64,000 nt of DNA from Kallotenue papyrolyticum. Its GTDB lineage: Bacteria > Chloroflexota > Chloroflexia > Chloroflexales > Kallotenuaceae. A program made the position numbers and the translations under genes. The stretch is from NCBI RefSeq assembly GCF_000526415.1, contig NZ_JAGA01000002.1:2286001-2350000 (forward strand), in the 5' to 3' direction. Under the pieces are notes generated by a model. It worked only from the letters and a program-made list of their open reading frames with translations. It had not been told where the DNA came from and did not search any database. This document shows, in pieces, positions 47,285 through 56,397 of the stretch. Position 1 is the stretch's first letter; each line of letters begins with the position of its first letter.

Positions 47285-48484
47285 ATGGCGAGTCAGCCTC
47301 TGAGAGCGCGTGATCATCAACCGGTTCCGCTATATCGCGATGTACGCGTGATCGCGATCATGGCGCAGGCGGCCTTCGTAGTGCTCATCGGTCTGCTGTT
47401 TTGGTGGCTGGGCACGAACATGATCACCGGCCTGCGCAACAGCAACATTCCGCTGAGCTTTGATTTCTTGCGGCAGACCGCCGGCTTTGCCATTAGCGAG
47501 GGCCTTCGTTACCAGCCTACCGATACCTATGCCCGCGCCCTGTTGGCCGGCGTGGTCAACACCATGCGGGTGGCGGTGCTGGGCATCATTCTGGCGACGA
47601 TCCTGGGGACGCTGATCGGCATCGGGCGCCTGTCGAGCAACTGGCTGCTGCGCAACGTGACGGGCGCGTATGTGGCGCTCTTCCGCAACACGCCGCTACT
47701 GGTACAGTTGCTGTTCTGGTATCTGGCGGTGATCCTCAAGCTGCCGCGCGTGCGCGAGGCAATCGGCATCGAAGGGTTCTTCTTTGTGAGCCAACGCGGC
47801 CTGGCGGTAGCCTGGCCGCGCGCAACCGCCGCCTTCAGCGCGTGGGCGCCATGGTTGTGGGGCGCGCTGCTCGCCGCGCTGCTGGCCTATGCTGCGCGGC
47901 GCTGGTGGCTGCGGCGCATCGATCGGCCCGGGGCGGCCTGGCCCGCGGCGCTGCTAGCGCTGCTGCTGGTTGCGCTGCTGGGCCTGGTCGTCACCTGGCT
48001 GATCAGCGGCAGCAGTCCGCTGCGGCTGGATCGGCCGGCGCTGACCAATTTCAACTTTCGCGGCGGTGCGACGCTAACGCCGGAGTTTTTCGGGCTGCTG
48101 CTGGCGCTGACGGTCTATACCGCGGCCTTCATCGCCGAGATCGTGCGCGCCGGCATCCTGGCCGTCAACAAGGGCCAGCGCGAAGCAGCCTATTCGCTGG
48201 GGCTGACACCGGCGCAGACTATGCGTCTGGTGATCTTTCCGCAGGCGCTGCGCGTGATTGTGCCGCCGCTGACCAACCAGTATCTCAATCTGACCAAGAA
48301 TTCGAGCCTGGGCATCGCGATTGCCTTTCCCGACCTGTTTTACGTGGGCACGACGATTATTAATCAGACCGGCGCGACGGTGCAGGTGATTGTGATGATC
48401 ATGGCGGCCTATCTCAGCCTGAGTCTGCTGACCTCGTTGTTGATGAACCTGTACAACGCGCGCATCCGTCTGGTCGAGAGGTGA
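47285..48484 (+). CDS. amino-acid ABC transporter permease 1 (AapQ/BztB-like)
   Basis: A 399-residue membrane protein of the HisM family. The N-terminal helix, a long insert with added helices (about 180-250) and the conserved permease signature EIVRAGILAVNKGQREAAYSLGL near 285-310 fit the enlarged AapQ/BztB subtype. Partner permease and ATPase genes follow with 4-40 nt gaps. The start follows AGGAACACTC. Confidence 0.9.
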   Translation: MASQPLRARDHQPVPLYRDVRVIAIMAQAAFVVLIGLLFWWLGTNMITGLRNSNIPLSFDFLRQTAGFAISEGLRYQPTDTYARALLAGVVNTMRVAVLGIILATILGTLIGIGRLSSNWLLRNVTGAYVALFRNTPLLVQLLFWYLAVILKLPRVREAIGIEGFFFVSQRGLAVAWPRATAAFSAWAPWLWGALLAALLAYAARRWWLRRIDRPGAAWPAALLALLLVALLGLVVTWLISGSSPLRLDRPALTNFNFRGGATLTPEFFGLLLALTVYTAAFIAEIVRAGILAVNKGQREAAYSLGLTPAQTMRLVIFPQALRVIVPPLTNQYLNLTKNSSLGIAIAFPDLFYVGTTIINQTGATVQVIVMIMAAYLSLSLLTSLLMNLYNARIRLVER

Positions 48485-48488
48485 GCCG

Positions 48489-49694
48489 ATGTCAACGACA
48501 CAAGCGCCGGTCTCGACCATGAAGCCTCCCCGCGCCTCCACCAACGTGGTGGTGTGGCTGCGCAAGAACCTGTTCAACGGCTGGCTGAACAGCATCATCA
48601 CCGTGGTGCTGGTGTGGGGCCTGGCCATGGTGCTCTACCGGTTCGGTCGTTGGGCGCTGAGCGAGGCCTTCTGGGCGCCGATCCCCGCCAACCTGCGCCT
48701 GTTCATGGTCGGGCGCTACCCGGCGGAGCAGCTCTGGCGTGTTCAGGCGGCGCTGGCGCTGATCCTGGCGTTGTTCGGCGTCAGCGGCGGACGCTGGGGC
48801 GGGCTGCTGCGCGCGATCGCGCTCGGTCTGCTGGCGGCGACGGCGCTGCTGGCGCTGATCCCGCTGGGTATCGCCGCGCAGCTCTTCTGGCTGGGCATGG
48901 CCGCACTGATCGGCGCGGGCTATCTGCTTGCCCGGCGTGTGGCGCTGCCGCGTTGGCCGATCATCGTGCTGTGGCTGCTGTCGCCCTTTCTCTGCCTGCT
49001 GCTGATCGGTGGGATCGACGGTTCCCGCCTTCTGCCCGCGGTCAACTCGCGCGATTGGGGCGGACTGCTGCTGACGATCGTTCTGGCGGTGTTTCCGATC
49101 GTGCTCTCGTTTCCGCTGGGGGTGCTGCTGGCGCTGGGCCGGCGTAGCCGGTTGCCGGTGGTCAAGGGCTTCTGTGTGGCCTACATCGAAACGATCCGCG
49201 GGGTGCCGCTGATCACCGTGCTGTACATGGGTTCGCTGATGCTGCCGCTGTTCATCAACGCCAATCCGGCAGCGGTGACGCGCGCAGTGGTGGCGCTCAC
49301 GCTGTTCAGCGCGGCCTATCTGGCCGAGAACGTGCGTGGTGGCCTACAGGCCGTGCCCAACGGGCAGATCGAGGCCGCTAAAGCGCTGGGGCTCAACGTC
49401 TTCCAGACTACGCTGCTGATCGTGCTACCGCAGGCGTTGCGCGCGGTGATCCCGGCGATCGTCGGCCAATTCATCAGCCTGTTCAAGGATACGTCGCTGG
49501 TGGCGATCATCGGCCTGAGCGAGTTGCTGGGCATTGCTGCATTTGTCTGGACGCAGCCGCAGTGGCTGGGTACGCCCGGCGGTGTGCAGCGCGAGGTGCT
49601 GCTGTTTGTAGCCCTGATCTACTGGATCTTCTGCTTCAGCATGTTTCAACTAAGTCGCCGGATCGAGCAGCGCTTGGGCGTCGGGACGCGCTAG
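48489..49694 (+). CDS. amino-acid ABC transporter permease 2 (AapM/BztC-like)
   Basis: A 401-residue membrane protein with the same architecture as its partner. The permease loop reads [24 protein letters not shown] and a further signature is [20 protein letters not shown]. It forms the heteromeric membrane channel with the previous gene product. The start lies 4 nt after the upstream stop (GTGAGCCGATG). Confidence 0.9.
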   Translation: MSTTQAPVSTMKPPRASTNVVVWLRKNLFNGWLNSIITVVLVWGLAMVLYRFGRWALSEAFWAPIPANLRLFMVGRYPAEQLWRVQAALALILALFGVSGGRWGGLLRAIALGLLAATALLALIPLGIAAQLFWLGMAALIGAGYLLARRVALPRWPIIVLWLLSPFLCLLLIGGIDGSRLLPAVNSRDWGGLLLTIVLAVFPIVLSFPLGVLLALGRRSRLPVVKGFCVAYIETIRGVPLITVLYMGSLMLPLFINANPAAVTRAVVALTLFSAAYLAENVRGGLQAVPNGQIEAAKALGLNVFQTTLLIVLPQALRAVIPAIVGQFISLFKDTSLVAIIGLSELLGIAAFVWTQPQWLGTPGGVQREVLLFVALIYWIFCFSMFQLSRRIEQRLGVGTR

Positions 49695-49729
49695 CGGCTG
49701 CGGCATCCGGGCAGGTGAGGGGAGCGTTC

Positions 49730-50491
49730 ATGAGCGATCAGAGTCTGACCGGCGCCAGCAGTGATGACATCATTATCTGCCGCGATGTGCATAAATGGTA
49801 CGGCGACTTCCACGTGCTGCGCGGCATCACCACCTCGGTGCGGCGCGGTGAGGTGGTAGTCGTCTTCGGTCCGTCCGGATCGGGGAAGTCCACCTTTATC
49901 CGCACGATCAATCGCCTGGAGGATCACCAGCGCGGGCAGATCATCGTGGATGGCATTGAGCTGACCCACGATATCCGCAACATCGAGGCCATCCGCCGCG
50001 AAGTGGGCATGGTCTTCCAGCAGTTCAACCTGTTTCCGCACCTGACGGTGCTGCAGAATGTCACGCTGGCGCCGATGTGGGTGCGCAAGAAGAAGAAAAA
50101 AGAGGCTGAGGAGCGCGCCCTGGAGCTGCTGGAGCGCGTCGGCATTCGCGAACAGGCGCACAAATATCCGGGCCAGCTCTCCGGCGGCCAGCAGCAGCGC
50201 GTGGCGATCGCCCGCGCACTGGCGATGGAGCCGCGCATCATGCTCTTCGATGAGCCGACCTCGGCGCTCGACCCAGAGATGATCAAGGAAGTGCTCGATG
50301 TGATGAAGGAGCTAGCGCGTTCGGGCATGACCATGGTGGTGGTGACGCACGAGATGGGTTTTGCCCGCGAGGTCGCCGACCGCATGATCTTCTTCGATCA
50401 GGGCCAGATTGTCGAGCAGGGCACGCCCGAGCAGATCTTCACCAACCCGCAGCAGGAACGTACCAAGCAATTCCTCTCGCAGATTCTCTGA
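49730..50491 (+). CDS. amino-acid ABC transporter ATP-binding protein (AapP/GlnQ-like)
   Basis: A 253-residue ATPase. Walker A is GPSGSGKST, the signature is LSGGQQQR, Walker B is [14 protein letters not shown] and the switch is VTHEMGFA. It powers import by the two permeases. ATG 49730 follows GAGGGGAGCG and gives the usual length for the family; the longer upstream frame is rejected. Fourth and last gene of the operon. Confidence 0.95.
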   Translation: MSDQSLTGASSDDIIICRDVHKWYGDFHVLRGITTSVRRGEVVVVFGPSGSGKSTFIRTINRLEDHQRGQIIVDGIELTHDIRNIEAIRREVGMVFQQFNLFPHLTVLQNVTLAPMWVRKKKKKEAEERALELLERVGIREQAHKYPGQLSGGQQQRVAIARALAMEPRIMLFDEPTSALDPEMIKEVLDVMKELARSGMTMVVVTHEMGFAREVADRMIFFDQGQIVEQGTPEQIFTNPQQERTKQFLSQIL

Positions 50492-50884
50492 GCGTAAGGC
50501 TGTGCGGCTGAGCGACGCGCAGGGTGGCGCCCGCGGCCAGGATCGTCCTTGGGCAGGCGCTCCTGGCCTTTGCGCGTTATTGCTGCGATGCTCCAGCCGG
50601 AGCGTTGCAGAAGCTGTGCCGGGCGCATCCCTGTTAGCCAGGCTGACGACCGGCAGGGCCGCGCGCTGCCTGAGCAGCGACCGGGACGGGATGTGTCGCG
50701 CAGCATGGGCTAGCCGACAATAGGACAGGGCGCGCATACCGTTCTGGGCGTGCGGCTGGTACGCTGCGTGTATCAGGACGCGAGGCTGCCTGCTCGCCTG
50801 GCGCTCAGCCATGTGTTCCTCGGCCTGGGTGCCACGCTGCGCGGTCGGCCGTAGCCTGGCGTACTACCCGCACCGGACAAAAGC
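50492..50884. other. intergenic stretch with a weak hairpin
   Basis: An 8-bp repeat GGCCAGGA/TCCTGGCC at 50535-50568 with an 18-nt loop, followed by CTTTGCGCG, could end the transporter operon. No gene with a credible start was seen in the rest. Confidence 0.45.
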
Positions 50885-52423
50885 ATGCCGAACGTCATCG
50901 TTGCCGGAGTTGCGCGCTGCTGGTTGCGCTCCCGGCGCCGCTCTGCGCGGTGCCTGGCGGCGGGTGTGGCAGGCCTGCGGGTGGGCCAGACGCGTGTCGT
51001 CGTGCCGCTGGAGTGGTTTGTGGCTGCTCCGCTGCTGCTCTGGCTGATCGCTACGCGCTATGTGCCCCTGCTAGGGCCGTCGCTTGGAGCCGCCGCGGCC
51101 TGGAGCGTGGCGCTGCTCTCGCTGGTGCTGATCGGTGCTGCGCTGCTGGGGCAGGTGGTCGCGCATCTATGGGTGGCTTGGCTGCTGCGGCAGCCCTGCC
51201 CGTCGCGGGTGCGGCTGGCGGCGTTTGGCGATGTGGCGACGGCCTGGCCGAGGGCTGCCCGCGCCCGGCACACTGTCTTGATCGCTGCTGCGGGACCGGC
51301 GTGGCACCTCCTGGTGGCCGGCGGCGCATGGCTGCTCTGGATGCTGCGTCTCCACCCCATCGTTGATCTGAGCGCGATATTGCTGGCGCTGGTCAATCTG
51401 GCGCTGGGACTGCTCAACCTCGCGCCGGGCTATCCGCTGGATGGCGGGCGGCTCACGTGCGCAATCGTCGCCGCCGTGCTGAATGCGCCGCACGGTGGCG
51501 TGCCTCTGGCCATGCTGCTGGGCTGGGGCCAGGTGGTCGGCTTGCTCGGCTGGGGCTGGCAGTTCCGGCGTCTGCAGGTGCCGTTGAGCGCCGGCTGTGG
51601 CTGGGCGCTGTGGGGTCTGGGTGGGCTGCTGGCTTGGGCGCTACTGCGCGACCCACCGCTTTGGCGTCGTGGGCCGGGGTTGGTTCTGCCGCGTGTTGGG
51701 ATCGGGCGCTGGGCGCTGGCGCTCGGCCTGATCCTGAGTCTGCTTGGCAGTGCGGGCATGCTCCTGCCGTTGCCCTATGGTCTGCGCATGCCAGGCGCGG
51801 CGACGCCCATCGCGCCAATGGTGGCTCTATCGGCTGCCGAGCGCTACCCGTCGCGTGGCGAGTGGCTCCTGACCACGGTTGTTGAGCAGACGCCGATCGT
51901 CGCCGGGCAGTGGGTGTATGCGCAGCTCGATCCGGTCGTGGAGCTGGTCGCGCCAGAGCGTATTCTGCCGTCCGATGTCTCGCCCCAACGTCAGTTGCGC
52001 CACAGCTATCGCTTGTTGCTGCGGAGCGAGGAGGTGGCCCGGCAGGTGGCCCTGGAGCAGGCAGGGCTGGCCGGGACGGACGTCCTCGTTGAGCTGCGTC
52101 CGTTCAACATCATCGGCGGTTCCTCCGCCGGGCTGATGTTCGCGCTGGCGACCTATGATCTCCTAACGCCTCGTGATTTGACGCGCGGCTGGCAGATTGC
52201 CGGCACCGGCACGCTCGATGCGACGGGACGGGTAGGACCGGTCGTCGGTGTGAAGCAAAAGGTTGCGGCGGCGGAGGCGGCCCAGGCCGATTATTTCCTA
52301 GTACCGCTGGAGCACTATGCCGAAGCGGTTGCCGTTGCACGCCGGCTGCAGGTCGTGCCGGTCACCAGTTTCGCAGAGGCGCTCGCGCTGCTGCGCCAGC
52401 TCCCGGCCAACGTAGATAGTTAG
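50885..52423 (+). CDS. fusion of a degenerate M50-like membrane domain and a Lon-type (S16) protease domain
   Basis: A 512-residue protein. The N-terminal half has several membrane helices and resembles site-2 proteases: NLAPGYPLDGGRL with Asp186 matches the M50 second motif, but the first motif reads VVAHLWVAWLL (His94) rather than HExxH, so zinc proteolysis is doubtful. After a helix near 275-300 an extracytoplasmic segment leads to a Lon-like domain with Ser414 in GGSSAGLMFA and Lys457 in GVKQK, exactly 43 residues apart as in Lon. It may process membrane or exported proteins without ATP. The start is weakly supported. Confidence 0.72.
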   Translation: MPNVIVAGVARCWLRSRRRSARCLAAGVAGLRVGQTRVVVPLEWFVAAPLLLWLIATRYVPLLGPSLGAAAAWSVALLSLVLIGAALLGQVVAHLWVAWLLRQPCPSRVRLAAFGDVATAWPRAARARHTVLIAAAGPAWHLLVAGGAWLLWMLRLHPIVDLSAILLALVNLALGLLNLAPGYPLDGGRLTCAIVAAVLNAPHGGVPLAMLLGWGQVVGLLGWGWQFRRLQVPLSAGCGWALWGLGGLLAWALLRDPPLWRRGPGLVLPRVGIGRWALALGLILSLLGSAGMLLPLPYGLRMPGAATPIAPMVALSAAERYPSRGEWLLTTVVEQTPIVAGQWVYAQLDPVVELVAPERILPSDVSPQRQLRHSYRLLLRSEEVARQVALEQAGLAGTDVLVELRPFNIIGGSSAGLMFALATYDLLTPRDLTRGWQIAGTGTLDATGRVGPVVGVKQKVAAAEAAQADYFLVPLEHYAEAVAVARRLQVVPVTSFAEALALLRQLPANVDS

Positions 52424-52453
52424 GCGCCGGGCGGGGGGCTGGGCTCCCGGCGC
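52424..52453. terminator. hairpin between convergent genes
   Basis: An 8-bp stem GCGCCGGG/CCCGGCGC with a 14-nt loop lies right after the protease stop and before the bioY stop. A T run is absent. Possible two-way terminator. Confidence 0.5.
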
Positions 52454-52495
52454 ATCCAGCAGGCCGACAGGGGTTGGCGGACGTCGGCAGGCTCC

Positions 52496-53131
52496 CTAGC
52501 GCGCGCGCTGCACGAGCCGCCAGGCGCTTGGCAGCACGCCGGCAGCGATCAGCGCTTTGGTGATATCACCCGGAATGAAGGGGATCACCGTTTTCAGCAG
52601 CGCGCTCCATGGATCAAAGACCCCGCTGACCAGCGTGAAGATCATGACGTACCAGACGTAGCCGCAGCTCAGGATCACCACGCTGGAGAGCAGCATGGCG
52701 GCTAGCATGGTGTGAGGCCGCCGATCCCAGCCACGCGTGGCCAGTGTGCCGATCAGCGCGGCAGCCAGCGGGTAGGAGAACAGATACCCGGCGGTGGGAC
52801 CAATGATCACCGGCAGGCCCGGCAGGCTGCTGGGCGACCAGGCGTTGCGGCCCATGGCAAAGACCGGCAGCCCGAGCAGGCCCTCTAGCAGGTAGAAGAC
52901 CATTGCCAGCGCGCCCAGGCGCGGGCCGAGCAGCGCGCCGGTGAGCAGCACGGCCAGCGTCTGCCCGGTGATCGGCACCGGCGTCCAGGGCAGCGGAATG
53001 GCGATGCGCGCACAGAGCGCAGTAAAGGCGCTCATCGCTAGGGCGAGGGCGAGGTCGCGCACCCAGGCGCGTTCACGGCGTGGAAAGACGACATCGGCGA
53101 GCGTACGGGCCTGGCTTGTAGCGACAGCCAT
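52496..53131 (-). CDS. bioY: biotin transporter BioY
   Basis: A 211-residue S-component of the ECF biotin transporter, with six hydrophobic helices. Characteristic are the N-terminal ARIAIPLPWTPVPITGQTLA, GALLGPRLGALAMVFYLLEG, GPTAGYLFSYPLAAALIG and the C-terminal FIPGDITKALIAA. It imports biotin alone or with an EcfT/EcfA module, which is not encoded nearby. AAAGGAGG lies 6 nt upstream of the ATG. A dyad at 53206-53224 may be its operator. Confidence 0.93.
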   Translation of the reverse strand: MAVATSQARTLADVVFPRRERAWVRDLALALAMSAFTALCARIAIPLPWTPVPITGQTLAVLLTGALLGPRLGALAMVFYLLEGLLGLPVFAMGRNAWSPSSLPGLPVIIGPTAGYLFSYPLAAALIGTLATRGWDRRPHTMLAAMLLSSVVILSCGYVWYVMIFTLVSGVFDPWSALLKTVIPFIPGDITKALIAAGVLPSAWRLVQRAR

Positions 53132-53198
53132 ACGTTATCCTCCTTTACAGTGATGCGTGCGGTCGGTTCGTTAGCCGCACCCCTGTCGCACGGCGCCC

Positions 53199-53224
53199 TA
53201 TTATACAGACAATACACCTGTCTG
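53199..53224 (-). promoter_or_regulatory. bioY promoter with overlapping dyad
   Basis: On the minus strand TATAAT (53200-53205) lies right downstream of the perfect dyad CAGACA-N7-TGTCTG at 53206-53224. A repressor bound there would block the promoter. The sequence does not look like a BirA or BioR box from memory. Confidence 0.45.
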
Positions 53225-53394
53225 GTGCGGGCCAGGCATGGGAGCGCTCCATAGCAGGCAGCGACAGATGAGATCTTCTTCATGCCAGGAGCTCGCGGCG
53301 CCATTGATCATAGGTGGCAGAACAGGTACTATACGCATACGCGCATCGAAGATGCGCGTGCGTTGCATCTCGGTATCTAGCATCAGGGAACATC

Positions 53395-54123
53395 ATGGCA
53401 ACACCACGCACCCGTGGACGAACGGTGCCACGACGCAATACCACCAGCACTACAATCGTGATCGGCGTGATCGTGCTGGCAGTGGTCGGCTTGCTGGGCG
53501 TTGGCCTGTTTGCCGCGCTAGGCAGTCGCCAGTCATCGGTGGCCGAAAGCCGTATTCCGGTCGCGCAGGCGGTGCGACCGCTGAACGCGCCGACCGGATT
53601 GACGCCGGAGGGGTACGCCTACAAAGGGAGCCCCGACGCGCCGGTGAAGGTCGTGGAATACGCTGACTTTGAGTGTCCAGGCTGCGCGAATGCGGAGGAA
53701 ATCTTCGGCGCGCAGCTCAACCGCTACGCTGAGGAGGGTAAGATCCAGTTTATCTACCATGAGCTGCCGTTGCCGCAGCACCCCAACGCCATTCCGGCGG
53801 CGACGGCGGCGCGCTGCGCCGGCGAGCAAGGCCGGTTCTGGGCCATGCACGATCTGCTGTTTGCGCGCCAGCGCGAATGGCGTGGCACGAGCAACATCGC
53901 GCCACGGCTGGTACGCTATGCCGAAGAGCTGGGCCTAGATCGTACCGCGTTCGAACAGTGCCTGAACTCGGGCAAGTACGCACAGGCTCTGGAGCAGGCC
54001 GCGCAGCAGGCGGAACAGGCCGGTGTGACCGGCACGCCGACCTTCTTTGTCAACGGGCAGCGCGTGGAGACCGCTGCCTTGATCGAGGCGATCGAGGCAG
54101 CGCTACAGGCCGGCAGCAACTAG
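53395..54123 (+). CDS. membrane-anchored DsbA-like thiol oxidoreductase
   Basis: A 242-residue protein with a basic N-terminus, one membrane helix at about 20-43 (TIVIGVIVLAVVGLLGVGLF) and a thioredoxin-fold domain of the DsbA/DSBA-like (Thioredoxin_4) type. The redox motif is CPGC in YADFECPGCANAEE and the cis-proline is in GVTGTPTFFVNGQ. It oxidises or isomerises disulfides in exported proteins. ATG 53395 follows AGGGAACATC and was chosen over an upstream ATG at 53314. Confidence 0.9.
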   Translation: MATPRTRGRTVPRRNTTSTTIVIGVIVLAVVGLLGVGLFAALGSRQSSVAESRIPVAQAVRPLNAPTGLTPEGYAYKGSPDAPVKVVEYADFECPGCANAEEIFGAQLNRYAEEGKIQFIYHELPLPQHPNAIPAATAARCAGEQGRFWAMHDLLFARQREWRGTSNIAPRLVRYAEELGLDRTAFEQCLNSGKYAQALEQAAQQAEQAGVTGTPTFFVNGQRVETAALIEAIEAALQAGSN

Positions 54124-54184
54124 CGCGCCGGCGTGGGCTCGCCTGGATGCCTAGCCGTAGGGACTGGACCACTCTGCGTTGTCT

Positions 54185-54217
54185 AGGGCGCTACGAGGAG
54201 CGTACTCGTAGCGCCCT
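54185..54217. terminator. bidirectional hairpin between dsbA-like and SQR-like genes
   Basis: A perfect 13-bp stem AGGGCGCTACGAG/CTCGTAGCGCCCT with a 7-nt loop. It lies 62 nt after the DsbA-like stop and 41 nt after the downstream TGA (54258) of the SQR-like gene, so its place supports the longer reading of that gene. Confidence 0.65.
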
Positions 54218-54257
54218 ACTCGCTGGCATGGCCTGGAGGGAGGCGAGCGAGGTCAGA

Positions 54258-55403
54258 TCAGAACCAACGCCATAACCACCATTTTTCGAAAGCAACTTTG
54301 GCCCAGTAGATCAGTGGTGATGGCCCATACATACGGCTCCTGCCCTCGCCCTTGGGCGGGAAGCCGCGCGGGTAGGTCGTGCGACTCAGTGCGGCGCTCC
54401 CGGCGCCGTAGGTCACCAGTCAAGTGGTATGGAGCTTAAAGCGCTGCGGATGACCCTTGCCGGTTACCCGTACTGCGATGTTGTGCGCAACGAGATCGGC
54501 CTGCTGGTGCGCTACGACCCCAGCTTTGCTGGCAGGAAAATTCACGGCATCGCCGATCGCCCAGATATGTTCCCAACGCGTCTCCAGCGTGTCATAGTTG
54601 ACCGTGATCCCCTGCGGTTCCGCTATGCCGCTATCAAGGAGCACCTGAGCGGGACGGTGCGGTGGTACGACAAAGAGGAGATCGTAGCGGAGATCGTGCC
54701 CATCCTCGGCGACAACTCGCCGTCCATCCGCATCAACCTCACGAATCGTGAAATCGAAGTGGGTCGTAACGCCGCGTTGCTCGGCATGGGTGGTGAGCCA
54801 GACAGGTGGGGTGGATGCCGGGCCGGACGGACGAGGAGTCGGTGCGAAATAGTGGATATCCACCTGCTGGCGCAAGCCACGCTGTTTGAAGTACGCATCG
54901 AGACTAAACAGCGCTTCGAAGGGAGCGGGTGGGCAGCGATATGGGCCGGGAGGGATACCAACGACGATGCTCCCGCCCTGGAAGTGTTCTAGCGCGTCAT
55001 GACAACGTAGCGCCGCATCCAGTTCCCAGGCATGCTGCGCGCCCTCACGAAAACCTGGAATGTCCTCAGGATGGGTCTGAAGGCCCAGGGCAATCACCAA
55101 ATAGTCGTAGGGCAGTTTCTCACTATCCAGATGGATGAGCTGCTGTTGTGGATCGATGCCATAAACGGTTGCAGTGATGACCCGAACATTGAAGCGTTTG
55201 AGGCGACTGAGGTCGCGGGTGATATCCTCCGCGCGTCTATCGCCTGTCATGACTGCTAAAAAGGCCGGCATATAGACGTGAAATGGATTGCGATCGACCA
55301 GGATGACATGATGCTCCTGGCCGAGGCGGCGGCCCAGCTCTGCCGCCGCAACCACGCCACCGCTTCCTCCCCCGAGAACGACAATGTTCTTGCGAGCCAT
55401 CAT
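54258..55403 (-). CDS. SQR-like FAD/NAD(P) oxidoreductase with in-frame UGA at a conserved Cys position (candidate selenoprotein)
   Basis: From ATG 55403 (AGGAGGGCA upstream) 327 codons lead to TGA 54422-54420; the same frame continues 53 codons to TGA 54258. The total of 381 residues fits SQR-like enzymes. Seen: FAD motif VVLGGGSGGVVAAAELG, catalytic-type Cys157 in GPYRCPPAPFEA, FAD motif WAIGDAVNFP, and after the UGA LVTYGAGSAALS and AKVAFEKWWLWRWF, the usual family end. Family members have Cys exactly where UGA stands (F-x-x-x-x-x-C then x-x-x-x-G-x-G). It would oxidise sulfide to persulfide at the membrane. A fresh nonsense mutation is the alternative. Confidence 0.72.
54389..54408 (-). 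other. candidate bacterial SECIS hairpin
   Basis: On the minus strand, 11 nt after the UGA (54422-54420), CGGCGC pairs with GCGCCG around the loop CGGGA; GTG/CAC can extend the stem across a bulge. The loop begins 18 nt after the UGA and has G at its second position, as in published bacterial SECIS models. GC-rich DNA forms such hairpins by chance, so this is suggestive only. Confidence 0.45.
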
Positions 55404-55585
55404 TGCCCTCCTTGGTTGTCCCGGGATTTTAACTCGGCTTCGAAGCCGGAGGTTCGCTGCAGGGTAGCGACGATCAGCTTGTCAGAAAGGGCACGGAGCT
55501 GGTTGCCTAGGGTCAATAGGATGCGCGTACGCAACACGATGATGGTAAGCACCATCAGGACGATCCCCCAGCCGGCGAGCTTCAT
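55400..55585 (-). CDS. small single-helix membrane protein in the sulfur operon
   Basis: A 61-residue protein MKLAGWGIVLMVLTIIVLRT with one membrane helix and a polar C-terminal tail. ATG 55585 follows AAGGAGGAAGG; a GTG at 55630 that overlaps the exporter stop (GTGA) would add 15 residues. Its stop overlaps the ATG of the SQR-like gene by 4 nt, so the two are coupled. It may anchor the flavoprotein to the membrane; inference only. Confidence 0.6.
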   Translation of the reverse strand: MKLAGWGIVLMVLTIIVLRTRILLTLGNQLRALSDKLIVATLQRTSGFEAELKSRDNQGGQ

Positions 55586-55626
55586 AACCTTCCTCCTTCC
55601 TTGCTGGACAAGCTCTTGGAACATTG

Positions 55627-56397
55627 TCACCCTGCTAGGACCGCCGGCACGTTGATCGCTAGCAGCGTCACGGCCAGGGCCACAACAACCAAGGCGAACG
55701 CCCGGCGCAACTGGCTGGCTGACAGCCGCCGCGTCGCTTGCTCGCCAAGGCGTACACCGACCAGTCCGGTCACCACCAACAGGAGCATCAACAACCAGGG
55801 CAGGTTGCCATCACCGAGGTGGCCTAGCAGACCGGCGGCGCAGTTGAGGGCGATCACCACCAGCGACGAGCCGACGGCGTCGGGCATCTCCATGCCTAGG
55901 AGCAGCACCAGCGCGGGCACGATCAGAAAGCCACCGCCAACGCCTAAAAAGCCGGTCAAAAACCCGACGCCCAGGCCGCCCAGCAGCACGCGCCACCAGC
56001 GATCCTGCGACCAGCGCGCGGCCGTCGTTTGGATACCGCCACGCAGCATCAGCCCAGCAATCACCAGCATGAGCAGGGCGAAGAGCACCAGCAGCCACGC
56101 ACCACTGATCTGTGCCGATAGCCGTGCCCCAACATAGGCGGCGGGCATGCCATAGACGCCGAACAACAGTGCCTGCCAGAGGTGCACATGCCCGGCCCGA
56201 TGGTGGAGCCAGGCGCCGCTGAGCGCATTGAGACCGACAATCACCAGCGACGCAGCGATGGCCGTATGGGGTGGTTGCCCAAGCAGATAGACCAGCATCG
56301 GCACGGTCAGGATCGAGCCGCCGCCGCCGAGCATGCCCAGGGCCAACCCGATCAACGTGCCGAGCAGCGGCGCGAGCAGCAACGTTGTCTGGATCAT
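55627..56397 (-). CDS. TauE/SafE-family sulfite/organosulfonate exporter
   Basis: A 256-residue membrane protein with about eight helices and the pseudo-repeat of the family: LIGLALGMLGGGGSILTVPMLVYLLG and, in the second half, FLTGFLGVGGGFLIVPALVLLLG. These proteins export sulfite, thiosulfate or sulfonates. It overlaps the upstream rhodanese stop by 4 nt and lies in the sulfur operon, so removal of sulfite made by persulfide oxidation is likely. Confidence 0.9.
   Translation of the reverse strand: MIQTTLLLAPLLGTLIGLALGMLGGGGSILTVPMLVYLLGQPPHTAIAASLVIVGLNALSGAWLHHRAGHVHLWQALLFGVYGMPAAYVGARLSAQISGAWLLVLFALLMLVIAGLMLRGGIQTTAARWSQDRWWRVLLGGLGVGFLTGFLGVGGGFLIVPALVLLLGMEMPDAVGSSLVVIALNCAAGLLGHLGDGNLPWLLMLLLVVTGLVGVRLGEQATRRLSASQLRRAFALVVVALAVTLLAINVPAVLAG

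Noticed and set aside
54420-55403. SQR-like gene as a plain 327-residue protein
   Set aside because: It would lack the conserved C-terminal segment, which is encoded in the same frame after the UGA and ends just before a terminator hairpin.
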